A stretch of 64,000 nucleotides of DNA from Symsagittifera roscoffensis (taxonomy: Eukaryota; Xenacoelomorpha; Acoela; Convolutidae): assembly GCF_963678635.1 (NCBI RefSeq), contig NC_087070.1:25786007-25850006 (forward strand), given 5' to 3'. The first letter of the stretch is position 1, and each line of letters begins with the position of its first letter. Positions 35,431 to 47,285 of this stretch are shown in pieces. The position numbers were made by a program, and so were the translations under genes. A model generated the notes under the pieces. The model saw only the letters and a list, made by a program, of their open reading frames with translations. It was not told the DNA's origin and did no database searches.

Positions 35431-36259
35431 TAATTATAAGAAGAGCTGCACTATTGAAAGTAACAATTTTGAATTTGTTTTATGTTTTTTAGTGTGTTTT
35501 TTGAAATCTGTTTTACATCTCTATCAAAATAAGAACAACTGAGAGATTTGTGTTAGTTGAGTTTATCAATCAATTTCCTCTATCCAAAAATTTTACAAAA
35601 ATTTAAAAAATGCAAGGAAACTTGTCCCTGATCTTTGCATTTCTTATATCTCCGATTTTTAGTAACCATTTTGGAAATAATTACCCTATTACTGTCTAAA
35701 AATTGTCCCAATTTTCTAACTGATTCCGAAGTTTTGCTAAACATGTTGTGACTAAGACAAATTGAAAAACCCCAAAGGTTTAAGGCTGACAATTTGTGCA
35801 TTTAGGTTTCTAAATTAGTCGATAATTCCTACAAAATTGTTCCGGCAAATGGTGAAAAATTAAATCATACTTGTGTGTTGATATGTTGAATAAAACAACA
35901 ACAAAACGATCGTTTTATCTCATCAAAAGGTGGCAATTTTGGGAGTTTTGCAACTATGATGATTCTGTTGCAAACTGTTTTTCTCCTGAATTCTATCTGT
36001 GTTAAAGCATTTCTAGCGACGGATTTCATTCTACCGCTTGCATCAAACCTATTATAAATTTTTTTGTTTGATACAACAGCCAACATTACATCGTCTATTC
36101 AATTTTATTTCCTTGAGAAGAGTTTTTGATCTTTTTTTTGCACAGTGATAGTATACTCAGTGAGCTGTATGACTTTTTTATCTGACTTGTCGCTTATTTT
36201 GCCAAAGAGCGTTTGTGTGTCGTAATTTGTCTTGTAAGCTCTTCCAACATATTGCTTAA

Positions 36260-36847
36260 ATGTTTGAATTAGATCAAAAAATATCAATTTGTATATGGTT
36301 TAATGGCAAAGTGTTGAGGTTTGGAAAGAAAAACATATGTTAACGAAAACGCGCAACAGAAGTTTCACCTACGAAACGTCAATATTATAAAATCGCAATT
36401 TGCCGCTAGGAATTTGGGTAATTCGGGAACAATTGACAAAGTCTTGAAAGATGACGTTTGAGTGCCAATTTTTCGAGATCAAGAAGAAAAAAGTCTCTTT
36501 TTGTGTGACTGAAACTTCTCTTGGTTGAACAGTTTCTGGATCAAAATTAAACTAATGGCACAAAATCTTATAACAGAAACAGTTTGAAAGGATCCATTTT
36601 GGTCGGGCCGAAAAAACGACCAGATCTACTAAAAAAACTTTAAAATTCAGATTATAAAAAAACCCCGAGATTCAGCAAAAGTGTATTGCCACTTAGAACT
36701 TTTTGAATAACATAGAATTCTCATCAAATATTGAGCGTTTCAAAACATTATGAAAATTTAAGGAATTTCTTCAGACTCCCATCATGCTATCAAGTTTTCT
36801 ATCTACACATCAGAATAAAAAAAATCAGGAAGGTAACAGAGAGAGCC
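36260..36847 (+). repeat. Long repeat family, third copy, cut by the assembly gap
   Basis: Matches 32780-33500 in the same orientation, including the phrase TTCACCTACGAAACGTCAAT. It runs into the N run, so its right end is not visible. Confidence 0.75.
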
Positions 36848-37047
36848 NNNNNNNNNNNNNNNNNNNNNNNNNNNNNNNNNNNNNNNNNNNNNNNNNNNNN
36901 NNNNNNNNNNNNNNNNNNNNNNNNNNNNNNNNNNNNNNNNNNNNNNNNNNNNNNNNNNNNNNNNNNNNNNNNNNNNNNNNNNNNNNNNNNNNNNNNNNNN
37001 NNNNNNNNNNNNNNNNNNNNNNNNNNNNNNNNNNNNNNNNNNNNNNN
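36848..37047. other. Assembly gap, 200 N
   Basis: A run of exactly 200 N, a conventional size for a gap of unknown length. Sequence right of it matches sequence 4228 bases further on, so the gap sits at the edge of a duplicated segment. Confidence 0.99.
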
Positions 37048-37659
37048 TTTTTGCAATACGTTTGGGGCCTCACTCTTTAAAAGCGATTGATCGGTCCTAC
37101 TCAATGATTTCTGCCCTTGAGGTGTCTGGTAAGCGTGTCGATTTAGCCAAGGAAAATGTTTTTTGTTCGGTAGTTATCCTAAAGATTTTTGATTGCTTCG
37201 TGGAGAACCACTAAGTTTCTTTCTCACCTCAACGGACTTCTTTCGGGTACATAGACCAGATATTTATCTCTATCCAATTGTTTGTCGTTCAATGCTAGGT
37301 CCATTATGGCTGTAATATGGCAACCGGATGTTTGTGAAATGGCGTGTAATGTTTGTCGCGGATCTAAATCCTCGGCATATCGGACAAAGTTTCACTTTCG
37401 GTCACTTCTTAGTGAGAATTTGACAACTTTTTTTGGCGTGAATATGCGGCTTTTTGCAGGTCTTCTCGTGGATATTCGTTTTTGAGTCCGACTTGAAGGT
37501 CGCACTGAACTTTTTGCGTTTATCTCATCTTGTGATTGTACCGTGTTTTCATCTCACATGGTCTGACAGTACTGCGGATAATTAGGAAGTTTCGGCAAAC
37601 ACTGTGCAGGTGCCCGGGTCGAGGGGTCCCAGACTCATGTCCAGACTTTCGCGACAAAT

Positions 37660-38452
37660 TTTGGCATGTCCAGACTTTCCTGACCGAAAATAGGCATGTC
37701 CAGACTTTCGCGATCATGATGATCCGTCGCGACTTCCGCGACCAAAGCGGAGCTGGCGCGACGATAACATCGCGACTCATATTTGGTATGTCCACACTTT
37801 CGCGACCGAAAAACTCAGGCGCAACTTTCGCGACCGAGGCGGATACGGCTGGACCCTGCGGCTCAGGAAACGGCGTGACCGGTGCGACCAAACCTAGCCA
37901 ATTCCAGCTAGGTTTGGTCGCACCGGTCACGCCGTTTCCTGAGGCGCGAATTTCCTGAGGCGCGAATTTCCAGATGGAGACGGCGCGAATTTCCAGACCA
38001 ACATGGAGACGTCGCGACTAATAAAAAATTTTCAGGGCTTTTGCGACCGAGGGGGATACGGTGCGACTCAAAACGCAGCGGCGCGACTGGCCTAGTCAGC
38101 GCGATCAAAAAGTGCACTTTCAAGACTTTCGCGACCGTGTTGGAGACGGCGCGACATTCCAGATCGAGGCGGAGGCGGCGCGACCAAAAATCATTTCATC
38201 GCGATCGCAGTGGAAGCGGCGCGACTTTCGCGTTCAAAGTGGAGACGGCGCGACTTTTCAGACCAAGGCGGAGACGGTGCGATCAAGAAAGAAATATTCG
38301 CGACCGTGGTAGATGCGGCGCGACTGGCGTGACCGGCGTGACCAAACTTAGCCATTTCCAGACTTTCCAGACCGAGATGGAGACGGCGCGAATTTCCAGA
38401 CCAACATGAAGACGTCGCGGCTAATAAAAAAATTTTCAGGGCTTTTAAGACC
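37660..38452. repeat. CpG-rich array of GGCGCGAC-cored units, copy 1
   Basis: Loosely repeated units such as AGACGGCGCGACTTTTCAG alternate at about 29 and 40 bp. Recurrent words are TTTCGCGACCG, GGCGCGAC and TTTCCAGACC. Long open frames on both strands arise from the biased composition and have no protein motif. The base composition is sharply different from the AT-rich surroundings. Confidence 0.85.
37862..37943. repeat. Perfect hairpin, 37-bp arms and 8-base loop, copy 1
   Basis: The left arm begins CTCAGGAAACGGCGTGACC and ends AAACCTAGC; the right arm is its exact reverse complement after the loop CAATTCCA. No mismatch is present in 37 pairs. Confidence 0.95.
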
Positions 38453-38702
38453 GAGGTGGACAGCAAGAACAGAAACGCTTTATCAGATTTCATGGAGATG
38501 AAAACAGCACAACGAGAGGAAACACTTCTAGTAAACTTACACAATTATCAAAAATTGCTTCATCGAGACTAGCACACGCACACCGAGAGTACTTGGCAGA
38601 TATGGACGCTGCAACCTAATGAAGCAGACACGAGAACTGTAAAAACAATTGAATTTTTAAATTTGTCTTTTTGAACATTTTCGAAACTAAGTATATCACC
38701 AG

Positions 38703-39092
38703 CAGGGGCGGATCTAGGATTTTTTCGAGGGGGAGGCGGATTTTCAAAAAAAAAAAATTGATTTTTTGAGCTCTCTCAGAGCACTGTTTTGCCCCTATTT
38801 TGGCAAAATTTTCTGGGCCGCAGACAAATTTTTGAAAAAAAAAAACAGTCAAAACAGGCGTTTTTAGGCACTTTTTGGAAAATTTTGACTAAAAATCTGC
38901 GTTTTTTCGGCGCGCGCTCCCCCCTCAAAATTAGTAAATATTGGTGCCAAAGGCGCCTTTAGAAAAATTTTAGGGTCGGTCGGCCAAAAGCAGATTTTTT
39001 TAAAAAGTAACAAAGGTAGGACCCTTTGGGTCGGCAGGGGGTCGAATCCCTGAGGAGGAAGCGTCCGCCCCCCCCCCCTAAATCCGCCCCTG
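38703..39092. mobile_element. hAT-type MITE, 390 bp, with perfect 8-bp target duplication
   Basis: Terminal inverted repeats CAGGGGCGGATCTAGG (left) and CCTAAATCCGCCCCTG (right, reverse complement CAGGGGCGGATTTAGG). It is bounded by ATCACCAG at 38695-38702 and again at 39093-39100. Eight-base duplications and CAGGGGC-type ends are typical of hAT elements. It lacks a transposase, so it needs an autonomous partner. The same family is present at 28351-28910. Confidence 0.92.
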
Positions 39093-39100
39093 ATCACCAG

Positions 39101-41275
39101 GTTGGAAAATTTGTAAGTACATTTAACACGCCTAAAAATGTCATAAAAGACAAGATAATTAAGTAAGAGTTGCAAAGTTTGTGTTTTTTTGAGTTTCTGA
39201 GGTTTCATTTTTTTACCTACCGCTTTTAAATTTTGAAAATTTGAATTGATAAAATGCTTTTGATTCAACACATTACTTTTTTTTCTGAGCAAAACATAAT
39301 TGTCAGCTTCTAGTTCCTAAAATTACCCCCGTATTGATTATCGTCCTCAGTTTTTTAATATGCAGTACTTCCATTGTTAGGAGTTTCATTGGGTTGTACT
39401 ATTATTTTTTTATTCAACTGATGACAAGTCAATTAAACTGAGCACAAGTTGCTAACTACCCTCACTGCCGTATGTGTGTGCCAGCTGGTGCGTCTTCTCT
39501 CTTGCTTTTTTCTATCTTTAAGAGCAATTTTTGGACAATTGGGTCAAAATACGTGAGAAACCATCCACCATCTACAATTTCAGATATAGCAAAAACGACG
39601 GCTTAAAGAAAAAGAGCGGTTTTCACCTTTAGGGTTGAAAACAAAACTTACACAATGGCATTTGAAATTCTCTATAATGAAGCATAATCCGGAGTTGTTC
39701 ATCCCGTTTGTCAAGTACTAGTTCCCGAGTTTCTTGCTTAGTTTGTAACAAAACTGCTTCAGATTTTTGGTTAGTGTCCCTAATATACTTTTAAATTAAC
39801 AATTATTTGAACCACTTTCCATTGCTGTTTTTTTTTCAGCATTTCTTTATGATTAAGTTCCGACTTGAGTGAGCTCCCAAAAACTCTGTGAATATGTGCA
39901 CCGTAACTACTATGGTCTTTCACTGGTACAACAGTAATGAACAAGTTTTGAAACGCAGAAGCGTGCTTGTATCTGTAAGTTTTTGATAACATTACTATCT
40001 AACTGTTTGCTGCCAACTATGTTTTTGTTATTTTCTAAAAAAAAAAGACAGTTCACCGTTCTCAAGAGGTGTTTCAACTCTGAACTGTAAATTAGAATTC
40101 AATTCATTGGCGGCTTACAATTGCTTTTTGTTGTAACCTATCACTGTACTCACAAAATAACTAACTTACGTTGCGGACAGTTGGCATTCACGCCTAGTTC
40201 TGCTTATTTTGGAGAAGCCAAAGTTATTTGATATATTCTTTAACCCTCATCAGAGACCCCGCCACAGTTGTATGATATCGAATCAATCATTCCTTCCATT
40301 CAACTACCGTGGTCCTGAAAATCAATCCCTTCTGCATTGTTAGAGTTTTCCGTTCATTTCATCTGTAGTATCAAATTTTCGGGGGGGGGGGGGGGGGCAT
40401 AAGTTTTGGCCATAAGTTTTGCGTGGTCTTGCAACCAAACCTTTGCCAAACTGACTACAAAGGACACACTCATTGCAGAACCTAAAATTAAATTTTATCA
40501 TCGTCATGTTCTAAAGGCTTTCCATTGAACAACTCGGGATGTCAATTCGCTCACTTTGGCTGCATATAATTTTTTTTAAATCTGTAAATTGAACATTCAT
40601 ATACAACATGAATGTGTCAATCAGCTTTTTTTTCGTGTCAATCAGCTTTTTTTTCCAAAAACTTTGATTAAATGAGGCGCGTGGCTGAATCATTATTCCT
40701 TGATGGATGCGGAACGTGGTATATGGCCAGTGTCTGCAATACCTCATCAATTGTTCCTCGTCCAAAAAAAAACATTTTCAAGCATTCTGAAGAGCAGAAA
40801 AATTTATTTATGATATCAGTATCCAGCCATTTTTCAAGAAAATTTGGGGCGATAAGTGCTGGTAACAAAACGAAATAAGTTTTTTGCATATTTTAATACA
40901 CTTTTTCAACGATGATTTATCCAATTATTAAGAAGAAATGAAAACTCAAAAGGCAGAAATAAAGCAAATCCTACAAAACAACAAATCTAACTGTAGAGCA
41001 GCATTGTTGTCTTTTCGCTGTCAATCTGCAGCCTTCCGCTCGCCTTTCCTACGCCGCGTTTGAAGAATTCTGCTTTTTCAGCTTTTCCTCCTGGAAGTCG
41101 ATTTGGACAAGCACTCCTTGTGCTCCCAAACCAGGCCCAAAAAATTCATCTGTACTTACTGTTGGTGGACCTCGCCGTACCATTTGATGACCTCGGGCTT
41201 ACAATGCTGCTTCAACTTTGAGACATTTTTTTCCCGTTGAGATTGTCAAAGCCCCCATTTCTCCGCCTAATGCCC
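39101..41275. other. AT-rich DNA, no gene recognised
   Basis: No recognisable exon. A run of 17 G at 40381-40397 stands out. A 25-bp direct repeat (GTGTCAATCAGCTTTTTTTTC) lies at about 40614-40660. Short open frames at 40511-40889 overlap on both strands and have no motif. Confidence 0.4.
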
Positions 41276-42680
41276 TTTTTGCAATACGTTTGGGGCCTCA
41301 CTCTTTAAAAGCGATTGATCGGTCCTACTCAATGATTTCTGCCCTTGAGGTGTCTGGTAAGCGTGTCGATTTAGCCAAGGAAAATGTTTTTTGTTCGGTA
41401 GTTATCCTAAAGATTTTTGATTGCTTCGTGGAGAACCACTAAGTTTCTTTCTCACCTCAACGGACTTCTTTCGGGTACATAGACCAGATATTTATCTCTA
41501 TCCAATTGTTTGTCGTTCAATGCTAGGTCCATTATGGCTGTAATATGGCAACCGGATGTTTGTGAAATGGCGTGTAATGTTTGTCGCGGATCTAAATCCT
41601 CGGCATATCGGACAAAGTTTCACTTTCGGTCACTTCTTAGTGAGAATTTGACAACTTTTTTTGGCGTGAATATGCGGCTTTTTGCAGGTCTTTTCGTGGA
41701 TATTCGTTTTTGAGTCCGACTTGAAGGTCGCACTGAACTTTTTGCGTTTATCTCATCTTGTGATTGTACCGTGTTTTCATCTCACATGGTCTGACAGTAC
41801 TGCGGATAATTAGGAAGTTTCGGCAAACACTGTGCAGGTGCCCGGGTCGAGGGGTCCCAGACTCATGTCCAGACTTTCGCGACAAATTTTGGCATGTCCA
41901 GACTTTCCTGACCGAAAATAGGCATGTCCAGACTTTCGCGATCATGATGATCCGTCGCGACTTCCGCGACCAAAGCGGAGCTGGCGCGACGATAACATCG
42001 CGACTCATATTTGGTATGTCCACACTTTCGCGACCGAAAAACTCAGGCGCAACTTTCGCGACCGAGGCGGATACGGCTGGACCCTGCGGCTCAGGAAACG
42101 GCGTGACCGGTGCGACCAAACCTAGCCAATTCCAGCTAGGTTTGGTCGCACCGGTCACGCCGTTTCCTGAGGCGCGAATTTCCTGAGGCGCGAATTTCCA
42201 GATGGAGACGGCGCGAATTTCCAGACCAACATGGAGACGTCGCGACTAATAAAAAATTTTCAGGGCTTTTGCGACCGAGGGGGATACGGTGCGACTCAAA
42301 ACGCAGCGGCGCGACTGGCCTAGTCAGCGCGATCAAAAAGTGCACTTTCAAGACTTTCGCGACCGTGTTGGAGACGGCGCGACATTCCAGATCGAGGCGG
42401 AGGCGGCGCGACCAAAAATCATTTCATCGCGATCGCAGTGGAAGCGGCGCGACTTTCGCGTTCAAAGTGGAGACGGCGCGACTTTTCAGACCAAGGCGGA
42501 GACGGTGCGATCAAGAAAGAAATATTCGCGACCATGGTAGATGCGGCGCGACTGGCGTGACCGGCGTGACCAAACTTAGCCATTTCCAGACTTTCCAGAC
42601 CGAGATGGAGACGGCGCGAATTTCCAGACCAACATGAAGACGTCGCGGCTAATAAAAAAATTTTCAGGGCTTCTAAGACC
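41276..42680. repeat. Duplicated segment, copy 2
   Basis: Counterpart of 37048-38452 at an offset of exactly 4228 bases along most of its length. Here the CpG-rich array continues past the point where copy 1 ends. Confidence 0.93.
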
Positions 42681-42915
42681 GAGGTGGATACGGCGCGACT
42701 CAAAAAGCAGCAGCGCGACCGGCCTAGTCAGCGCGATCAAAAATTGCACTTTCAAGACTTTCGCGACCGTGTTGGAGACGGCGCGACTTTCCAGACCGAG
42801 GCGAAGACGGCGCGACCAAGAATTATTTCATCGCGACCGCAGTGGAAGCGGCGCGACTTTCGCGTTCAAAGTGGAGACGGCGCGACTTTTCAGACCAAGG
42901 CTGAGACGGCGCGAT
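41888..42915. repeat. CpG-rich array of GGCGCGAC-cored units, copy 2, with internal 403-bp duplication
   Basis: Same array as copy 1, with about a dozen exact GCGCGAC words. A block starting at 42241 (CGCGACTAATAAAAAATTTT) begins again at 42644 (CGCGGCTAATAAAAAAATTT), giving a local tandem period of 403 bp that extends to about 42915. The array ends abruptly at GGCGCGATGGAG. Confidence 0.85.
42090..42171. repeat. Perfect hairpin, 37-bp arms and 8-base loop, copy 2
   Basis: Identical to the hairpin at 37862-37943. Confidence 0.95.
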
Positions 42916-42920
42916 GGAGT

Positions 42921-45329
42921 AGAGCAAAAAACCGCATTCCAACCGTTAAGCCAGTGTTAGAGTATAGTTTTTGTAGAAATCTGAGACAACGTACCAAGTT
43001 GACGAATAATTAGCTTATGAAAAGCCTAATGTGGTAACACAAGCAAGACTACATGGCGCGGGATGTTTTGATCAGCATTTTATACAACCGATTATTAGCC
43101 TTGAAAGTGTCGTTATTTTACACGATGAATGCATGACAAATGGGGGGATCAGAGTGCAAGTATTAAAACAAAATACGTTTATAACCCTAAGATTTTGTTT
43201 AAGTGAAAAATGGCCAAACATAAAAAAAACTGTGGGACGTGTATTAAGCCTACCACAGTGTAACTGTGGGTCTTAATTTCGTATTTTGAGGGAAACGGAC
43301 AAGAACTTGAAGTCGGAGGGTTCGCGCATTTCTGCCGGAACTGGTTGAGTAAGGCTGGGGTTCGACCGATAACACTCAGGTAGTATGCGTGAAATGTAAA
43401 TTTAGAAATTTGGCCTCACTCGAACACCCCAGAGAGCAAATGTGGTCAACAGATTACCAGTGTCTATGCAGGAATTGAATAGCAAAAGCAGGCACAAGAG
43501 TTTGATAGGCTTGTATACAGAGCGGAAAGCTTGTTTACAGCTTGCAGACTAACTTAGAAGGGCAGCATTTGAAGCAGTAGCTTTGGGGACAAGATCCTGA
43601 AAAGCTAGAGCTCTCCAGATAGAGAGGGACTCGTTGGAGAGGGAGTAGAGACAACAAATCTCCGACTGCCAGAGAGACGTGTGAAAGGCTGAGATGAATC
43701 TTAGAGCAGAAACCTCCGCTAACAATCTGTTTTTGAAAATCAGTTAAGTCCCTAAGAGTAGAGTCCTTTTTCAATGCCTCCCAGTCTCAACGACCTTTTT
43801 TTACGAAGTGGCATTGGAGGGAACTGTGATGATACAGTTGAGGAGCTTGTAAATTCTCTGACATCTTAAGATTGGAGGAGATTTTCAAGGTCCTAGTAGA
43901 AGCAAAAAAGCACTGGGAATCAAGAGGCCAGAAAAAGATATCAAGAAAGGGACCTAGAAGCAGCATTCATGATGCGAAAATTGATGCGTAACTTCAATTC
44001 TGACAATTTTTGGCTCACCAACTGAATTTAGACACTGCGATCAATAAATTTTTATTGTTACCACTTGAATTCCTACTGAATTACTAGATCGTAACAGGAG
44101 CAGTATTTTTTCAAGGAGAAGAGCTTTGCAGAAAAACGGAAACTTGCTGTTTTTTTGTTAAGGTATATAGAAAACGAGAAAAAAGATAAACATTTTTCTG
44201 ATTAAATGAATCCTTGCAATATATAAGAGGAAAACTGTTTAAAGCGAGAATTGATTTATTCACACTTCAACCCACAATTATTGATGACAAGGGTGTGTCT
44301 CTGGACACTAAATGATATCGCTACCTCAATCTCAAACAATTGAGAAGCTACCAATTTTGATGGGTCAAAATAGAGGCAACCAAAGCCATTATTTTGCGTA
44401 CATGGTACAAAATCTAATAAATCAATAAGTTTTAACCACAAAAAAATTACAGCTATGCTTATTATTGCTCAAGTTAGCATTCTCTTTTGACCTCAAATCA
44501 AGAGTTTTTTTATAAACTGACCTCTTGCGGATGTAACTACCTTTTTATCGGACAAACTGTTTGGCATTCGACTGCCAGAACTGAGAAACAAAAACGTGGC
44601 CTCACCGGCAGGTCTTCCTTTTCAGCAAGTTGATGTAAGTGAAAGAACGCCGAGGTAGTTTGATATAGGCCGAACAACCAAACTAAATTTTTGACATGAG
44701 AAGCAAAACATATTAGAACACAGAAGACAATTTCAGTACCAGAGAATTGACACTAAAAAGACTTAGAAAAGTAAACGAATAAAAAGTTTAAATAATGCAA
44801 GTTAATTGCACTTTTACTGAAATTTAGAGGTCAACTGTGGTTGGCTTTTTCCACGTGATAGTTAAGATGAAACCTTATGTATAAAAAGGTAAAGCAGTTC
44901 TTTGAATGAATGGTTTTTCAATTAGATTAGTTAATTGTAAATAAATTGACAATGTTCATAGCTCCTAAAAAATTGAAGCTAATTTTTTCAAACTCCAATG
45001 TTTCTACATTTAACTCAGTGTGTGAAATAAAAATAAAAAATAGCGTACCTTAAAATGAATAACTGATTGCAACAATAAAGTCAAATTTAAACTCAAATTC
45101 TTAATTCAAACCATAGCACGGGAAGCGGAATCAAGTAGTGATTTTTTAGATCTACAAAATGTTGAAAAATGATAGTCGAGTATCCGATTATATTATTGTT
45201 TTTTTCCTTGTTGTTAGACTGCTTTGAGATTTCTGAACTTCAGTTTTTTCGAGGTACACAGGATTGGACGATGATAGTTTACTTCTGCAATTATTTTTTT
45301 CACTCGCATTCAGTGTTTTCAGAGATTTT
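42921..45329. other. No gene recognised
   Basis: Composition returns to AT-rich. Short open frames at 42684-43276 start in the array and run out of it; they show no conserved motif. A B-box-like GGGTTCGACCG at 43361 lacks a partner A box. Nothing else stands out. Confidence 0.4.
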
Positions 45330-46140
45330 GAGATGAAAACAGGCGACCTGTAATCTTTCAAAAAGTTTGCCTTGGACAGGTATTTCAAGGCAGTCTCTCA
45401 TGTGAAAAAAGAACAACTAATTGAGGCAGCTTGTCTTTTTCCGAGTTGGAAAACAGTGATAATAAAAGGTAACGTATTCATCAACTTTATTAAGATTTTT
45501 TCACGGAGATTTTTACAATTTCCTAGTGACCAAAAATTGTTTCAGGAACTGCCGGTGTGTGAACCTCGAATGCTTGCTGTAGAAAAATATCGATTTTTTG
45601 CTCAGGCTGTATCGTTTCAACTTTCGGAGCTGTTTCGACTCTTGAAAAATTTGAAAACTTAGAATAGTTAAAAGTGGTATAAGGAAGTTAAAATTGTCAG
45701 GTTAAAGTTTTACAATATAAAAGGATTTTTTCAAAATTCTTGTTGATTGTAAAACTAGTCTAAAACAGTATAATATAGAGAATCAAGAAAATAAACCAGT
45801 CATTTTCTTCGATTATGAAAATCGCGCCAATCCTACATAGGCATATATCATCTAGCCTTATTTTCTGAATCGATCATTAATTTTAAACTTTCATGTTAAA
45901 AAAGCTAATTTAAATTTTTCGACTTCTCTTTCATTAAAAATAGACGTATTTGTATTTCGAAGTTTAATTATTTCTAATTTAGCTGAAAGTTAAACTTTGG
46001 AACTACACTTTCAGTGTCAATTCTCTAATTTCGAACCCATCGCGGTTGTTTTTGATCAGTCTCTCCTTGCAGACATGAAGTGCTTCTAATATCAAGAGCT
46101 TGTCGTTGGTATTAGTTTAGTCAATAAACCCTCATTTTAA
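45330..46140 (+). repeat. 0.8-kb direct repeat, copy 1, with a 96-codon open frame
   Basis: Matches 46478-47285 in order and orientation, starting with the phrase GATGAAAACAGGCGACCTG and ending near GTCGTTGGTATT. The frame 45372-45662 (MDRYFKAVSHVKKEQL onward) is open here and broken in copy 2. I do not recognise the product. Divergence is clearly greater than in the other duplications of this window, so it is older. Confidence 0.75.
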
Positions 46141-46477
46141 TCATGCGCTAGTGCCTTCAATTCTTCGCTGCCTTGGATGTTGTGGTGAAATGTCGAATCG
46201 CTAAGTCAATAAATTAGGAGTAAATTCCACAAGAAATCTTGCTAGCTACTTTTGCTTTTAATTCACGCAAAAAAAATAAACTCTAAGGACTATAGACAAG
46301 TTTCCAACTTTTTAGTGTTGAATGCAATTGAGTCTGAGTCTTGATTATGTTACGCAACTTATTGCAAAAATCTGATTTGCAACTCCCCAGTACTGCACAA
46401 CTAGAAGGATTATTATGTCTGTATAACCACTACTCCTGGATTGTAACCCTTGTCTAGGCTCTTTCGTCAAACATTTA

Positions 46478-47285
46478 GATGAAAACAGGCGACCTGTAAT
46501 CTTTCAATAAATAGGTTTCGGTCAAGCATTTTGGTGCAGTCATTCCTGTGAAAAAAGAACAACTATTTGAGTCAGCTTGTCTTTTTCCGAGTATGAAAAC
46601 AGTGCTATTATAAGAAGTTTCATATACATCAACTTTATTCAGAAACTTCTTGGAGACTTTTTCAATTTCCTAATGGCTTAAAATTGTTCCAGGAACTTCC
46701 GGTATGTGAACCTCGATTACTTGCTATAGACCGATGTCGAATGTTTGCTCACGATTTATCGTTTCAAGTTTCGGAAATGCTTTGACGCTTGGAAAATTTA
46801 AAAACTAAATTTCACCATACTAAAAATTGGTACAAGGATTTTAAAATTATCAGGTTAAAGTTTTACAAGAAATAAGATTTTTGCCAAACTCTTATTGATT
46901 TTAAAACTACTCTAATACAATTGAATATACAGAACCACAAAAATCAACCAATAATATTCTTCGAAAACGAAATTCGCGCCAAATCTACATAAGCATATAT
47001 CATCTTTTTTCTGAATCGAGCATTATTTTTAAATTTTAATCGTGATAAATCTAATTTGAACTTTTTGATTTTCTTAATTTTCCTACTAACAACGTATTTG
47101 TTTTTCGAGTTACCTTATTTTTATTTTAGCTAAATGTTATACTTTGAAAGTACAGTTTCAGGGTCAATTTCCTGGTTTCGAAGCCATCGCGAGTGTTTTT
47201 GATCAGCCTCATCTTGCAGACATGAAGTGCTTCTAATATCAAAAGGTTGTCGTTGGTATTTCTTTAGCCTAAACTTTTTGTCCCT
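46478..47285 (+). repeat. 0.8-kb direct repeat, copy 2
   Basis: Diverged copy of 45330-46140; the corresponding frame is interrupted by stops. Both copies lie in otherwise featureless AT-rich DNA. Confidence 0.75.

Larger units (their letters stand above)
37048..38452. repeat. Duplicated segment, copy 1 (left end lost in the gap)
   Basis: Nearly identical to 41276-42680; I noticed only a few differences, for example CTTCTCGTGG versus CTTTTCGTGG and CGACCGTGG versus CGACCATGG. The first 550 bases are ordinary AT-moderate DNA, after which it turns into a CpG-rich array. It diverges from copy 2 at about 38453, after GACCGAGGTGGA. Confidence 0.93.

Noticed and set aside
36731-37104. Open frames crossing the gap
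   Set aside because: Most of their length is N, so the reading frame is not real evidence.
38453-38635. Possible exon after array copy 1 (frames reading DSKNRNALSDFMEMKTAQREE and HREYLADMDAAT)
   Set aside because: Two different frames look partly protein-like, but neither has a clear acceptor or known homologue, and the join to the array looks like a breakpoint.
41160-41215. Possible minus-strand exon (LKQHCKPEVIKWYGEVHQ then a GTAAGT donor)
   Set aside because: The donor is good, but the acceptor is weak, only one frame is open, the next candidate exon ends in a stop after four codons, and I cannot match the peptide to a family.
37520-42960. Long open frames (up to 140 codons) on both strands in the CpG-rich arrays
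   Set aside because: They exist on both strands at the same place, are made of repeated array words and show no domain; stop codons are simply rare in this composition.
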